57,322 nucleotides of DNA from Phytobacter massiliensis JC163 (lineage in GTDB: Bacteria > Pseudomonadota > Gammaproteobacteria > Enterobacterales > Enterobacteriaceae): positions 280,315 to 337,636 of the forward strand of contig NZ_HE578946.1 in NCBI RefSeq assembly GCF_000321045.1, in the 5' to 3' direction. Below the pieces are notes generated by a model. The model worked only from the letters and a program-made list of their open reading frames with translations. It made no database searches and had not been told where the DNA came from. The translations under genes were made by a program, and so were the position numbers. This document shows positions 38,165 to 48,301 of this stretch, piece after piece. Each line of letters opens with the position of its first letter. Positions within the stretch are counted from its first letter, which is position 1.

Positions 38165-39031
38165 TCAGCCGTTGCGTTTATCTTCGGTGTTGTTGTCGAA
38201 GTCGCTGGCGTCATGGCGCTCATGCAGTTGCTCATTGAGCGGCCCATTGGTGCGGTTCACCATCCGGCCACGCTTAACGCCCGGACGCTCTGCCACTTCG
38301 CGCGCCCAGCGCAGTACGTTTTTGTATTCGCCCGCTTCGAGGAACTCCGCCGCGTCATAGACATTACCCAGCACCACGTTGCCATACCAGGGCCAGATGG
38401 CCATATCAGCAATCGTGTATTCGTCTCCCGCAACAAAACGGTGTTTCGCCAGTTGCTTATCGAGCACGTCCAGCTGGCGTTTAGCCTCCATCGTAAAGCG
38501 GTTGATGGCGTATTCGATTTTTACCGGCGCATAGTGGTAAAAATGGCCAAAACCGCCGCCCAGGAAGGGAGCCGAACCCTGCAGCCAGAAAAGCCAGTTT
38601 AACGTTTCGGTACGTGCGGCCAGATCTTTTGGCAGAAAATGACCAAATTTTTCTGCCAGATAGACGAGGATCGATCCAGATTCAAACACCCGGAGCGGCG
38701 GCGTTACGGAGTGGTCGCGCAGCGCGGGGATTTTAGAGTTGGGGTTAACCTCAACAAAACCGCTGGAGAACTGGTCGCCTTCGCCGATACGAATAAGCCA
38801 GGCGTCATATTCCGCTTCCTGAACTCCTTTCGCCAGTAGCTCTTCCAGCATAATGGTGACTTTCTGGCCGTTCGGCGTCCCCAGCGAGTAAAGCTGTAGC
38901 GGATGCTTGCCGACCGGCAGCGCTTTTTCATGGGTCGGGCCAGAGACCGGGCGGTTGATATTGGCAAACGCGCCGCCGCCGGATTGATTCCACGTCCAGA
39001 CTTTTGGGGGCTGATAGCTGTTTTCTGACAT
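38165..39031 (-). CDS. yghU: Glutathione/disulfide reductase YghU (GST-like)
   Basis: 288 residues, as in E. coli. N-terminal extension (TWNQSGGGAFANINRPVSGP), thioredoxin-like domain (LQLYSLGTPNGQKVTIMLEE, IPALRD) and helical GST domain. The Nu-class GST YghU binds two glutathiones and reduces disulfides and organic peroxides. Neighbours are a FucR-like regulator and a lipoprotein gene; no operon is evident. Confidence 0.95.
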   Translation of the reverse strand: MSENSYQPPKVWTWNQSGGGAFANINRPVSGPTHEKALPVGKHPLQLYSLGTPNGQKVTIMLEELLAKGVQEAEYDAWLIRIGEGDQFSSGFVEVNPNSKIPALRDHSVTPPLRVFESGSILVYLAEKFGHFLPKDLAARTETLNWLFWLQGSAPFLGGGFGHFYHYAPVKIEYAINRFTMEAKRQLDVLDKQLAKHRFVAGDEYTIADMAIWPWYGNVVLGNVYDAAEFLEAGEYKNVLRWAREVAERPGVKRGRMVNRTNGPLNEQLHERHDASDFDNNTEDKRNG

Positions 39032-39120
39032 GTTGACCTGCCTTTTCTTTACGGTGTTGATGCAGTTTAGCAGCAGGCAGGGAGGAGGGCGCGGCGCAAA
39101 AAACGTTAAGCCACATAAAG

Positions 39121-39145
39121 ATAAAACGCCGCCAGAGCGGCGGCG
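39121..39145 (-). terminator. Terminator after lipoprotein gene
   Basis: CGCCGCC... ...GGCGGCG stem; on the minus strand TTTTAT follows. It lies 13 bp downstream of the lipoprotein stop. Confidence 0.75.
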
Positions 39146-39157
39146 TAAGGCGGGTGT

Positions 39158-39907
39158 TTATTTGAACCGGTTGGCGATATCTTTGGCGACCGCCGCATAG
39201 GTTTTCTGTTTTAGCTGCGCAAGCTGCTGCTCGGTGGCAGGGGTTTGCCCGTTCAGCGCGGGCAGCAGGCTGTATTCATAATTCACCGGCGACCAGACGG
39301 CCCATTCGCCCGTGGCTACATCGGTTACCGCAACGCGTACCAGATAACGCAGCGTCGTGGCATCGGCAAGGGAGCCGTTTCGGTAATCAGACCAGACTGT
39401 GGTTTTTGTCACGGGATCGTACTTTCCGCTTTGTAACGTATCCCAGTAAACGATTATCGCCTTCTGTCGGCCTTTGGCGGCAATGTAACGCAGCGCCTGC
39501 ATATAATTCATATTTTCGCTGCCGCTCTCAGCGCCGGATTTATTGCATGAGGCGCTTTTCGGCCTGTCCGGTATGCCTGCGAAGGTGGCGATTTGGTAGT
39601 ACTTGCTCATCTCCTGCTGCATTTGCGTTTCCGGGGCCTTGCTGCCCGACTGCACAAGTATGACCTGTGAATGCAGGGGTACGGAGAATGGTTCCCCCGC
39701 AAGCGCGTCCTGAATATCCTCTTCCGATATCGCCAGCGTAGCTTCATTACCAAACACATCTTTATCGGTGAGCTGGGTTACCACATTTTTGCTGGTTGCG
39801 CTGTTAGCGCGTGGCGCGCCTGTTTTGCGGGCGTCGATGGAGGATTTAGAACAGCCAGCTAACAGCAGCAGGCTGGTGCATAAAATTAAGCAGACTTTTG
39901 AATTCAT
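39158..39907 (-). CDS. Lipoprotein of unknown function
   Basis: 249 residues with lipobox LLAGC (Cys19) after a hydrophobic signal. Ser follows Cys, consistent with outer-membrane sorting. The soluble part has no motif I recognise. Own terminator at 39121. Confidence 0.7.
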   Translation of the reverse strand: MNSKVCLILCTSLLLLAGCSKSSIDARKTGAPRANSATSKNVVTQLTDKDVFGNEATLAISEEDIQDALAGEPFSVPLHSQVILVQSGSKAPETQMQQEMSKYYQIATFAGIPDRPKSASCNKSGAESGSENMNYMQALRYIAAKGRQKAIIVYWDTLQSGKYDPVTKTTVWSDYRNGSLADATTLRYLVRVAVTDVATGEWAVWSPVNYEYSLLPALNGQTPATEQQLAQLKQKTYAAVAKDIANRFK

Positions 39908-40037
39908 GAAAATGGCCTTGTATCGATCCCTGATATTTGCCGGGGAGGAGGAGTGAGATGCAATTATATACAGCGCAAACCGGGCAGGAAAATAAAAGTT
40001 ATATTTATTAATGGGATGTATGCTTTAGAGGAATGTA

Positions 40038-40979
40038 TTAGTTATTTCTATTTAAGCTATTTTTCATGACGTCGCGTAATTGCGCCATCAGCCAGTTAAG
40101 GGCCGGGTCCTGCGCCCGTCGTTTATGGCGCAATAAACATAACGTGAAGGGCGAATATTCCAGCGGTGGAGCACTTGCGCGTAAATCAAAGTCCTGCTGC
40201 CAACGGCTGGCCAGCCCTTCCGGGACCGTCGCAAACACTGGCATCGCCCTGAGCACAGGCGGAAAAGAGGAAAAATGAGGAGAAACGTAGCGAATACGCC
40301 GTTGTAACCCTTGCGCCATAAGGTCGTTATCCAGTTCACTGCGGTTTGCTTCGCGGTAAGAGACCAGCAGATGTTCATGTGCGACAAAATCCTCAACGGA
40401 CAAAGGGCTGCTAAGCGCAATTTGCTGCGGCGACCAGAGCGTGCGCAGGCCCATAGAGAGAATCGCTTCACTCTGCGTCTCGCTCGTGCTCTGTTTATTC
40501 AGCGAGATGGCAATATCAACGCTCTCCTCTGCCAGCATCTGGCGAACCCGAAAAGGATCCGAGGCGACAATATGTAGCTGTATCCCCGGCGCCTCTTTTG
40601 CGACGGCAGGGAGCAGGGCGGGCATCAACCAGTGTTCTACCCAGTCGCTCATTCCCAGCCGAAAAGTATGGGTTGCGGTGGGAGGATGAAATTCCAGGTT
40701 GCCAAAAATTACCGTATGTAAGTTTGCCATTAGCGGCTGCATATTGGCCATTAACGCTTCAGCCCGGGAGGTGGGCAACATCCCCTGCGCGCTGCGGATA
40801 AACAGCGGGTCGTTAAAAATCTCACGTAGCCTTTTCAGCGCGCCGCTAATTGCAGGCTGCCCTAAATGCAGCGCCTGAGCGGTGCGGGTGACGCTGCCTT
40901 CCCGATATAGCACCAGGAATACAGTCATAAGATTCAAATCTATGCGGCTAAAATCATTTTCGATGATTTTCTTCATCAT
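40038..40979 (-). CDS. LysR-family transcriptional regulator
   Basis: 313 residues. N-terminal winged helix (LNLMTVFLVLYREGSVTRTA, then HLGQPAISGALKRLREIFND) and LysR substrate-binding domain. Divergent from the metallo-beta-lactamase-fold gene over 110 bp, the typical layout of a LysR activator with its target. Ligand unknown. Confidence 0.88.
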   Translation of the reverse strand: MMKKIIENDFSRIDLNLMTVFLVLYREGSVTRTAQALHLGQPAISGALKRLREIFNDPLFIRSAQGMLPTSRAEALMANMQPLMANLHTVIFGNLEFHPPTATHTFRLGMSDWVEHWLMPALLPAVAKEAPGIQLHIVASDPFRVRQMLAEESVDIAISLNKQSTSETQSEAILSMGLRTLWSPQQIALSSPLSVEDFVAHEHLLVSYREANRSELDNDLMAQGLQRRIRYVSPHFSSFPPVLRAMPVFATVPEGLASRWQQDFDLRASAPPLEYSPFTLCLLRHKRRAQDPALNWLMAQLRDVMKNSLNRNN

Positions 40980-41089
40980 AATATTCGATTTGCATGTTGT
41001 TGCTGCCAGCAGAATACTGAATATTGCTCTGATAAAGCAACCCTGCGCCAGCGATAATCTGTGCTGGCGCGTTATAGCAGGAGAGAATT

Positions 41090-41929
41090 ATGCATAATCA
41101 ACATCTCACTTTTAATGTGGGTGAATGCACCGTTGTCAAAGTAATGGAACGTGAATTGCAAATTCCCGCCGGTAATCTTTTCTCCGGTTTTATTCATTCA
41201 GGCGATCCACTCCATGGTCAACCTGTTCCTCTGTCAATACACAGCTGGTTAATCCACACCCCGGACGATGTTATTGTTATTGATACCGGGACAGGGAACG
41301 GTCGCGATCGGGGCAATAATCCCTTGTATGATCATATTTCTTCACCCTACCAGGATAATTTTCTGGCGACAGGAGTAAAGCCCGAGGAGGTGACGCTGGT
41401 ATTATTGACTCATCTGCATACCGATCACGTTGGCTGGAATACCGTTGAGGATAACAACCGCTGGGTTCCGATGTTTCCTAACGCCCGCTATATTTGTTCG
41501 GCAAAAGAGCTGGAGCGGGTAAAGCATATGGAGCGCTATCGGAATTTATGGCTCGACAGTTTATTACCGATCATCGAGGCAGGATTGCTGGAAACGATAG
41601 ACGTAGCCGCGGAGCCCGTTTTTGGTAACACCATAAAATATATTCCTACGCCTGGGCACAGCCCCGACCACGCCTCGTTGATAATCTCCTCAGGGGGCGA
41701 GTACGGTTTATTTACCGGGGATCTTATGCATTCCCCCCTGCAACTTGCCCACCCGGAGTGGAATTCCGTTTTTTGTCACGATCATCAGCAGGCGGAAAGC
41801 TCCCGGCGGAAGGCTATAACCTGGTGCCAGCAGAATAATGCCCTGTGGTTCAGCGCCCATTTCGCCGGGGAGTCCTGCGCCCGCCTCACTCAGGATAAGA
41901 CGGGCCAGCTGCGGTGGCTTGCGGCATAA
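41090..41929 (+). CDS. Metallo-beta-lactamase-fold hydrolase (lactonase-like)
   Basis: 279 residues. Metal motif HLHTDHVG (about residue 108) plus downstream His in TPGHSPDH and Asp in FTGDLMHSP. GGAGAG precedes the ATG. It resembles the AttM/AiiA-like N-acyl-homoserine lactonase group by layout, but the substrate cannot be told. No signal peptide. Target of the divergent LysR gene. Confidence 0.8.
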   Translation: MHNQHLTFNVGECTVVKVMERELQIPAGNLFSGFIHSGDPLHGQPVPLSIHSWLIHTPDDVIVIDTGTGNGRDRGNNPLYDHISSPYQDNFLATGVKPEEVTLVLLTHLHTDHVGWNTVEDNNRWVPMFPNARYICSAKELERVKHMERYRNLWLDSLLPIIEAGLLETIDVAAEPVFGNTIKYIPTPGHSPDHASLIISSGGEYGLFTGDLMHSPLQLAHPEWNSVFCHDHQQAESSRRKAITWCQQNNALWFSAHFAGESCARLTQDKTGQLRWLAA

Positions 41930-41974
41930 TGGCTCAGAGTATTAATAAAGCACACAAAACCGCCAGCCTGTTAT

Positions 41975-43132
41975 CTAAGGAAGCGTAAAGGTGACCGTTG
42001 CCGCCGCGCTCCATGGGCCTGATGAGGTCTGATTTAACGCTTTCCACTGCGCCGTCAACGACTGTGGCGTCTGCACTCGATGGGTATAAGTTGCTCCTGA
42101 ACAGACATTGGTGTTGGTATTGTTGCGCATTATTCGAAAATCGATTTGCCCTGTTGTCGCGCAGGTCCAGGATTCAAGAACGTTAAAGTTTTCTGTTGCG
42201 CCAAAACTGCGGGTGATATTGCCCTGCCCGGTTACGGTAAGCGGTTGTTCCATATAGGTTGTGCGCCAGGAAGAGATAGTACCGGTGTTAAATACCGTAC
42301 TGGGGAGAATTTCTATCGCGGCAATATTACGGATATTAACGGCGATAGTATTGGTGATAGGGAGCGCTGGCGAGTAACTAATCGTTGGGGCATAAGCGGG
42401 TTTACTGGTCTCAGGCACCATCGCAAAAGAGTAGGTAATTGTCCCCCCATTGTCCATCACGACCGTGACGCCTTGCGATACGCTGCAATAAAGATAGGTA
42501 TAAGGCGGCGTTTTGGCAGATAGTGTTGCCTGTAGATTTATATCGTAACCTGACCAGCCGAGACTTGTTGATCGAGTCGTGCTTGGATAGGTAATAGAGG
42601 TCGTATTGACGTCTGTATTACCAGTCTTGTTCAACTGAAAAGAGTTTGTACCAGGACCAAAATTAAGCCCAACAAAATCGCCAAGACTCGTTAAATAACT
42701 TATATTGCTATGTAAACTAAAAAAGGATTTACAAGAGGCGCTTTTTCCCATGTAGATTGCGTCTTCATCTGAAAAGGTGAAACATCCGTTTATGGTAAGA
42801 GATGTACCGCTGGCGGTTGCAGTACAGACCCCGCTGGCATTAATACCGGTGGCGGCCCTTGTAGCTCCAGTGGCATTTTCCATGGTGTATGTACGCGATC
42901 CCCAGTACAACGAGCCTCCTTGTTCGGCATACGTAGTGCTGGTGGCCCTGCGAACCTTTTCACCATTCGCGATTACCGATGCGCTGGCCGCAACGGTCTT
43001 TGGCGTCAGCGTGACGGTTATCGTATCGGTAGTATAAGCGCCGGTTACCGGATCAAACGATCCGCTATTGGCCTCAGGGGTGACCATCAGCGTCGCTGCA
43101 ATGGCAACGAACATAAAAACAAACCACTTCAT
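41975..43132 (-). CDS. Fimbrial tip adhesin (two-domain)
   Basis: 385 residues. Signal peptide (MKWFVFMFVAIAATLMV), an N-terminal lectin-like region rich in Thr/Ser/Asn, and a C-terminal pilin-like domain (GQIDFRIM, TAQWKALN, ending AATVTFTLP). GAGGAAG lies 8 bp before the ATG. Last gene of the chaperone-usher operon, the usual place for an adhesin. Specificity unknown. Confidence 0.75.
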   Translation of the reverse strand: MKWFVFMFVAIAATLMVTPEANSGSFDPVTGAYTTDTITVTLTPKTVAASASVIANGEKVRRATSTTYAEQGGSLYWGSRTYTMENATGATRAATGINASGVCTATASGTSLTINGCFTFSDEDAIYMGKSASCKSFFSLHSNISYLTSLGDFVGLNFGPGTNSFQLNKTGNTDVNTTSITYPSTTRSTSLGWSGYDINLQATLSAKTPPYTYLYCSVSQGVTVVMDNGGTITYSFAMVPETSKPAYAPTISYSPALPITNTIAVNIRNIAAIEILPSTVFNTGTISSWRTTYMEQPLTVTGQGNITRSFGATENFNVLESWTCATTGQIDFRIMRNNTNTNVCSGATYTHRVQTPQSLTAQWKALNQTSSGPWSAAATVTFTLP

Positions 43133-43182
43133 TCTATTCTTCCTCGTAAGGCGTGCTATTTACTTCGCCCAAGGGCGCAGAA

Positions 43183-45726
43183 TTATTGACAGACACTCGT
43201 CGCGCTCCAGAGACCGGATGCGCCAGCGGGTTTACGGGCGATATAATCAGCCTGACAGGTTGTTTCCTGCCCCTGACCGTTGCCCCACTGTACAAGCAGA
43301 GTTCCTTTTTGCGGTAAACCGCTCAGGAATACCTCTCCACCGTCACCGACAATAGAGGTGTTTCCCTCTGTTTTAAGCAGCGATACCACCGCCCCAAAGG
43401 GGACCGGTTTACCGCCGGGCAGCGTTAACGTCATCAGGACGCGGTGGCCAATGGCGGTTTTATACTCCGCTCTGACGAGTGCCCCGCGGGTAGGAACGAC
43501 CTTACTGGTCATATAGGTGATATCGGTATCGTCCCGCAGGGTCTTGCTATTCAGGCTGATATCGTTGCGGCGGTACGGGGTCAGGTAAGGAACAACCGCA
43601 TAGCCGCGGCTGTCCGTAGTGATACCGCTATAGTTATTGATACCGACGCCTGCGGCATCCGGTGCCTTAACTAAGCCAATGGTTTCACCTAAGGGTTGTG
43701 ACAGGGTGATACCATTTTCATGAACGACGAGCCCGCCGGCGATGCCGTACCCCAATTGCCGGGTGTCACGGCTGTGGCTATAAGAACCATTTACCGTTCC
43801 ATAACTTGTCTGCCAGCTGGCATTTGCTCCTACCAGTTGTTCGTTATGGCTGGAGTGGGTGGCGTTGATGCCCCAGTCAAGACTGCCATCATCAAATGCC
43901 GAGCCGTTGAGTCTCAGGTTATGGCTGGTCCCGTTTCCACTTGTCCGGGTTGTGCCATAGGAGGCGTAAGTCTGGGGCAGGAACTTATCCAGCGGCACAT
44001 TAATTTCAAAAGAGACCACATTATCCTGATCGGCATGGCCATACAGGCCGGTGTTGCGGTTCCAGGAGTAGTTCAGGCTGATGCCAACGGCGTTGAAGTT
44101 TTTGTAGTACCCCAGGTTCGCCGACAGGCTGTTACGTCTGTTATGCCAGTAATCCTCACTGATCAGGGAAGCATTAAACGCGCCAAAAATAGGGCCAAGG
44201 TCCTGATTCACCGACAGCTCAGCCCGGTTACGACGGCGGTCAGTAATATAAGAGGGAAGGTTACTGTCGCTTCTGTAGGTGCCGAGCGTCTCCTCCAGCG
44301 AGCGAAATCCTGAGGTTGAATAGCGATAACCGGCGATGGTGAAGTTTGTTCCCGTTTGCAGAAAATTTTTGCTATAGCGCACCCGGAGCGACTGACCCTG
44401 CTGCCTGCCCGTATCCGTCGGCGTTGACACAGAGTGGATGACATCGGCTGAAAAAGCGCCCCATGCACCGATGTTCTTGCCCACGCCCAGAGCGTAAGAC
44501 TGGTATTTGCTGCCTGCGTTTTGCACCCCGCCGTACAGCGTAAAACCTAACGGGAGACCATAAATACCGGTTCCCTGCACAAACAGATTCTTTTCCGTTT
44601 GCGGATCGTAGGCGCGAAACTGGCCACCCGTGACGCTATAACGAAACTTCCCTTCACGCTGCAGCACAGGCAAAGAGGCGTAGGGGATAATCAAATGTTG
44701 TTCGCTGCCATCCGCTTCTTTAATCGTGACGTCAAGATCGCCCGCTCCGCCGGTAGAGGCGAGATCCGTTATTTCAAATGCTCCCGGCGCCACTTTGGTT
44801 TCATAAACCACGTATCCGTTCTGGCGTATGGTGACCAGGGCGTTACTGCGGGCAATCCCCCGCACCACCGGCGCATAGTTGCGTACGCTGGAAGGCAGCA
44901 TGTCATCATCCGAGGCCAGCTGAACGCCGCGAAATGGCACGCTATCAAAGACATCAGACGGGGCCGAGCTATCACCTAAAGTGAGCTGGCTTCGCAAAGC
45001 GATAATATTGCGCTGGAGATAGCTATAAACGGTATCCCACTCGCCGCCGCTTTGACTGTTGTGCTCATAAGTGGTGTAGTTCCGCAGACGCCACGGCCCG
45101 ATGTTTATTCCCGGCCGCAGGTTGAGGTACGTACTTTTATAGGTATCCGCACCGTTATACTGGCTCTGATAACTGTTCATGCTGTAATTGAGTAACGCGG
45201 CAGGAATGCCCTCATCCCAAAGCTTGACGGGCACCTCATCCTGACTGCGTGCCTTTAATGCCGCATGAGGAATGCTCAGGTTTAGCCGCTGGCGGTTAAA
45301 CTGAAAATCAGTAAACGCGTCTGGAATAGCGTCCAGCTTAATGCATTCACTATCGCTAACTTTAAGCTCTGGAAACGGGGCGGTATTAATCCCCCACTCG
45401 TTGAGTTCCGCCAGGGTGACGCAGGGCTCCAGCTTGCCATCCGCATTTTTCGAGAACATCACGTCACGGGCCTCGGCGGTCACCATCTCATTATTCACTG
45501 AGATATCGACGCGGTATTTTCCCGCAGGCTGACCATTGGCGACTTCAAACACCGAGAGGTCGGTTGTACGCGCTGAAACACCATCCCGAACCTCAAGCAA
45601 GGCAGGGTTAAAGTATTCATCCGCAAAAGATTTATCAGGAACATTCAGAAGCGTAGTGATAATCAAAAGGGATGTATATTTCGCTGTAAAATTTATCTGT
45701 CGCAAAATTCCATACCTGTTATGCAA
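43183..45726 (-). CDS. Fimbrial outer-membrane usher
   Basis: FimD/PapC family: N-terminal periplasmic domain (EYFNPALLEV, SVFEVANGQPAGKYRVDI), transmembrane barrel with plug (VAPGAFEITDLASTGGAGDL), two C-terminal domains ending in a Cys-paired segment. The start is uncertain. The frame is open from TTG 45726 (847 residues) with no ribosome site; a TTG at 45705 has AGG 9 bp upstream and gives a good signal peptide (MRQINFTAKYTSLLIITTLL). An ATG at 45710 is one frame off. Follows the chaperone by 15 bp. Confidence 0.9.
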   Translation of the reverse strand: MHNRYGILRQINFTAKYTSLLIITTLLNVPDKSFADEYFNPALLEVRDGVSARTTDLSVFEVANGQPAGKYRVDISVNNEMVTAEARDVMFSKNADGKLEPCVTLAELNEWGINTAPFPELKVSDSECIKLDAIPDAFTDFQFNRQRLNLSIPHAALKARSQDEVPVKLWDEGIPAALLNYSMNSYQSQYNGADTYKSTYLNLRPGINIGPWRLRNYTTYEHNSQSGGEWDTVYSYLQRNIIALRSQLTLGDSSAPSDVFDSVPFRGVQLASDDDMLPSSVRNYAPVVRGIARSNALVTIRQNGYVVYETKVAPGAFEITDLASTGGAGDLDVTIKEADGSEQHLIIPYASLPVLQREGKFRYSVTGGQFRAYDPQTEKNLFVQGTGIYGLPLGFTLYGGVQNAGSKYQSYALGVGKNIGAWGAFSADVIHSVSTPTDTGRQQGQSLRVRYSKNFLQTGTNFTIAGYRYSTSGFRSLEETLGTYRSDSNLPSYITDRRRNRAELSVNQDLGPIFGAFNASLISEDYWHNRRNSLSANLGYYKNFNAVGISLNYSWNRNTGLYGHADQDNVVSFEINVPLDKFLPQTYASYGTTRTSGNGTSHNLRLNGSAFDDGSLDWGINATHSSHNEQLVGANASWQTSYGTVNGSYSHSRDTRQLGYGIAGGLVVHENGITLSQPLGETIGLVKAPDAAGVGINNYSGITTDSRGYAVVPYLTPYRRNDISLNSKTLRDDTDITYMTSKVVPTRGALVRAEYKTAIGHRVLMTLTLPGGKPVPFGAVVSLLKTEGNTSIVGDGGEVFLSGLPQKGTLLVQWGNGQGQETTCQADYIARKPAGASGLWSATSVCQ

Positions 45727-45741
45727 AAACAGCAGTGAGAA

Positions 45742-46439
45742 TTAATATGTGGCGTGAAACTCTTTGCCACTCGTTCCGTAGTCATTAATTATTTTCCAGT
45801 CAACGGTATTGCTGGCGGCACCGGATGGAACAGTAATTAACAGCTCTGATTTAGGTGCTACGTAGGTTTGCTCGGGTAGCACAGGCTTAAACATCTGTCC
45901 GCCTACCTTGATAACACCAAAGTTCATATAAAACGGCGTTGGGTTAGTCACCTGAAGCTGGTTACCTACTCTTTTCCAGCTAAGCTGGCTGGCGCTTTCT
46001 TCCGGTACACCCTTAATGGATGCGGGGCGGTAAATGAATTTGAGCCTTTTTTTAATCGCCAGCTGTAGCGTGTTGTCGCGCATGTCCTCTTTTTTAATTG
46101 ACGGGATGCTTTTAATATTTAGCCAGAATAAAGATTCACGATCTTCCGGGAGGTGTTCGCCGCTGTAAATAGCGCGTAAGGTATTATCCTGCCCTGGTTC
46201 AAGGCGAAACAAGGGCGGGGTTATGGTAAATGGAGCTTTAGTGGTGTTATTCTCCCCCCTGTCTACCCAGGATTGAATAAGTACCGGGATCCCTTTGTTT
46301 GAGTTACTCACAGTAATGGAAGCCTCTTTTTCATTACCGTTAAAAACCAGACGAGTGCCCCCGACAGAAACGGCCGCAATGCTGCTTGTGCTAAATGAAA
46401 CAGAGGTTAAAAATAAAGACAAAAAAGAAACGCTTTCAT
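45742..46439 (-). pseudogene. Fimbrial chaperone, frameshifted in the signal peptide
   Basis: PapD-like two-domain chaperone: GGTRLVFNG with the invariant Arg, KKRLKFIYRPASIKG with the invariant Lys, and the C-terminal strand NDYGTSGKEF. The true start is ATG 46439 (GGAG 6 bp upstream), reading MKAFLFC..., but it meets a stop after 10 codons. A one-base shift at six T (46421-46426 on the plus strand as A6) leads into the conserved frame. With seven T the product begins MKAFLFLSLFLTSVSFSTSS, a perfect signal peptide ending IAA. As it stands the only in-frame start is a GTG at 46473 with no sense as a signal. About 232 residues when restored. Confidence 0.85.
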
Positions 46440-46485
46440 GACAACTCCGGAGCAGGGGTGCTGCCGCCCCCACCGTATTACATAT

Positions 46486-47004
46486 TTACATATAAGAGAT
46501 ATTTACCTGGGCCACGGCGTTAGCCACGCCCGCGCCAACAGAGGCTGAGGTACTAATATAATTAGCCGTAAAGTTGAGTTGCTGCGTAGCGGCAGATGTC
46601 AACGCAATACCAGAATCGGCGGAGTTAATATCGATATTGGTGCCATCAGCCTTTTTGATATTAATAGACACGCCGGTTGCGCCGCCGCCGGTCAGTGCCA
46701 GATCGCCTGCGGCGTCCGCAGCGCCTGAAAAGGTAACCAGCGCGGCAGTCGGGCCGCCTGATGCCGGACAACCTGTTAAGTTAATGGAAAAAGGAACCGG
46801 AAGCGTCGTCGTTCCCACGGTCGGGAATTGCGCGACACCGTATGTGCCGAGCTGAACGTTTACAGTATTGTTGGAGGTAGCAACGCTACAGGCTTCCTGA
46901 AGAATGGTTCCGCTGAAGTTAACGGTGGCATCCGCTGCCAGCGCCTGAGATGCAGACACAGATAACAGACCAAATGCAAACGCAACTGCTGATAATTTTT
47001 TCAT
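46486..47004 (-). CDS. Major fimbrial subunit (pilin)
   Basis: 172 residues. Signal peptide MKKLSAVAFAFGLLSVSASQALA; mature pilin starts ADATVNFSGTI with a donor-strand-type beta strand, Cys pair (EACSV... ...LTGCP) and a C-terminus AQVNISYM with the penultimate-type Tyr. It polymerises by donor-strand exchange. First gene of the operon; 46 bp separate it from the chaperone. Confidence 0.93.
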   Translation of the reverse strand: MKKLSAVAFAFGLLSVSASQALAADATVNFSGTILQEACSVATSNNTVNVQLGTYGVAQFPTVGTTTLPVPFSINLTGCPASGGPTAALVTFSGAADAAGDLALTGGGATGVSINIKKADGTNIDINSADSGIALTSAATQQLNFTANYISTSASVGAGVANAVAQVNISYM

Positions 47005-47879
47005 AACATCATCCTTACTATAAGCTACCTAAACACTTCGGCAGCGTATTGTTTTAAAATTTAACAGAGCCACTGAATACCAATGCCCTGGAGCCACAAC
47101 ATAATCATTGTGCTATTAAGATGCATCTGAAAGCGTCTTATTAAGGAGGTAGGGTGTTGTAGCAGGGGGCATAGAAATAAATTTTATCCTGGTGAGAATA
47201 ATTCCGGCTTTAGTTTTTGTTATCTCTGGTAATGCGATAGCCTTTTGCCGAAAAGTTGAAGAAAATCCGTCGTTAATGATTTATCCTGGTGCCGGTCTCT
47301 GTTATTTATGCCGTCAGCGGCTTTTATTTGTGGTAATAATATTGTTTTTGATGTTAAATTTTTGTATATATTTGGCGGGCTGAATTTAAACTCTATTTAA
47401 CATTGATAGCATGGGTCCTGTTAGCAAAAAAAGTGATTTATTTTTATCAGTTCAATAGTGATTTTGTGAAAAAACTTTATGTCCCCTAAAATCAATAGGT
47501 TGCGCCATACTTTTCGGCGCTATTCTCTGCGGTCAAATCTAATTAAGGCCTTTTAAGGTTATTTAAGATGTCTTAATGAAAAATGTCGTAACAGTTTTTA
47601 ATGGTTGGTGAGATAATCATGCTGAAAACAAACGATATTTCCCTGGCTACACGCCAATGAGTGATTCACGTACTTTTGAGTATGGTCTTAGACGCATTGT
47701 GGGCGGGGCTAATATAATGAGGCTGCAAAAGGCAGGATGTACCTATGGGCTTTCTAATCCTGACTCAAGGCTGTCGCTTGCCACAGTAACCTGCGTAAGC
47801 CAATGCCAGGCAGTTTAATTGCAAAACAGGTTACAATATTATTAGCCATGAAGGTATTCGAAATTGTGCAACCGCCGTA
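47005..47879. other. Gene-free stretch upstream of fimbrial operon
   Basis: Region between the pilin gene and the small frame at 47880. AT-rich and apparently regulatory. It includes a repeated TTTATCCTGGTG at 47183-47194 and 47280-47291. The short frame 47657-47818 (53 codons) has no convincing protein features. No invertible element with fim-type repeats was seen. Confidence 0.55.
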
Positions 47880-48056
47880 ATGGAAGAGGCTCATAAGGGA
47901 ATATTTGCGAGCTACTGTACTATGAAATTTAGTAAGGCTATTGAAAAGCAAATAAAGAGGGCTTTTGATAAACCGGGTGAAAGGCTTAAACCTGTCCAGG
48001 TAATGGCATTCCTTGATGATAACCTTATGAGAAAGAGGGGTAATAGATTGTTTTAA
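47880..48056 (+). CDS. Possible small protein or gene remnant
   Basis: 58 codons starting MEEAHKGIFASY; the same frame is open upstream to 47799. The composition looks protein-like (QIKRAFDKPGERLKPVQVMA). No ribosome site of note, no known family. It could be the remnant of a longer gene, since the region around it has fragmented frames. Confidence 0.3.
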   Translation: MEEAHKGIFASYCTMKFSKAIEKQIKRAFDKPGERLKPVQVMAFLDDNLMRKRGNRLF

Positions 48057-48301
48057 AAATTGTTTAAACGCTTTCTATTGTGCCGTACTGATTGGCTTGC
48101 AGGGTATCGCCAGCATCAGGCGGAAAGCTGTGAGGAGAGGCTTAACCATGTCATATAGGTTGAATCTGACGAAAATTAAAAAATGAATGTTCCCTGTGTT
48201 TTTTCCAGCATATGATTAGCTATAATACATACTACTCAAGGCTGCACTGATTATCTCTTTTTCCCATAAACCTCTTGCAACGTATCAGCTGTGAGCAGCA
48301 T

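Noticed and set aside
47192..47383. 63-codon hydrophobic frame upstream of the pilin gene
   Set aside because: It starts at a GTG inside the direct repeat, has no ribosome site and looks like chance.
47005..47879. Invertible fim-type promoter switch
   Set aside because: No pair of inverted repeats of the fimS type and no recombinase gene was found.
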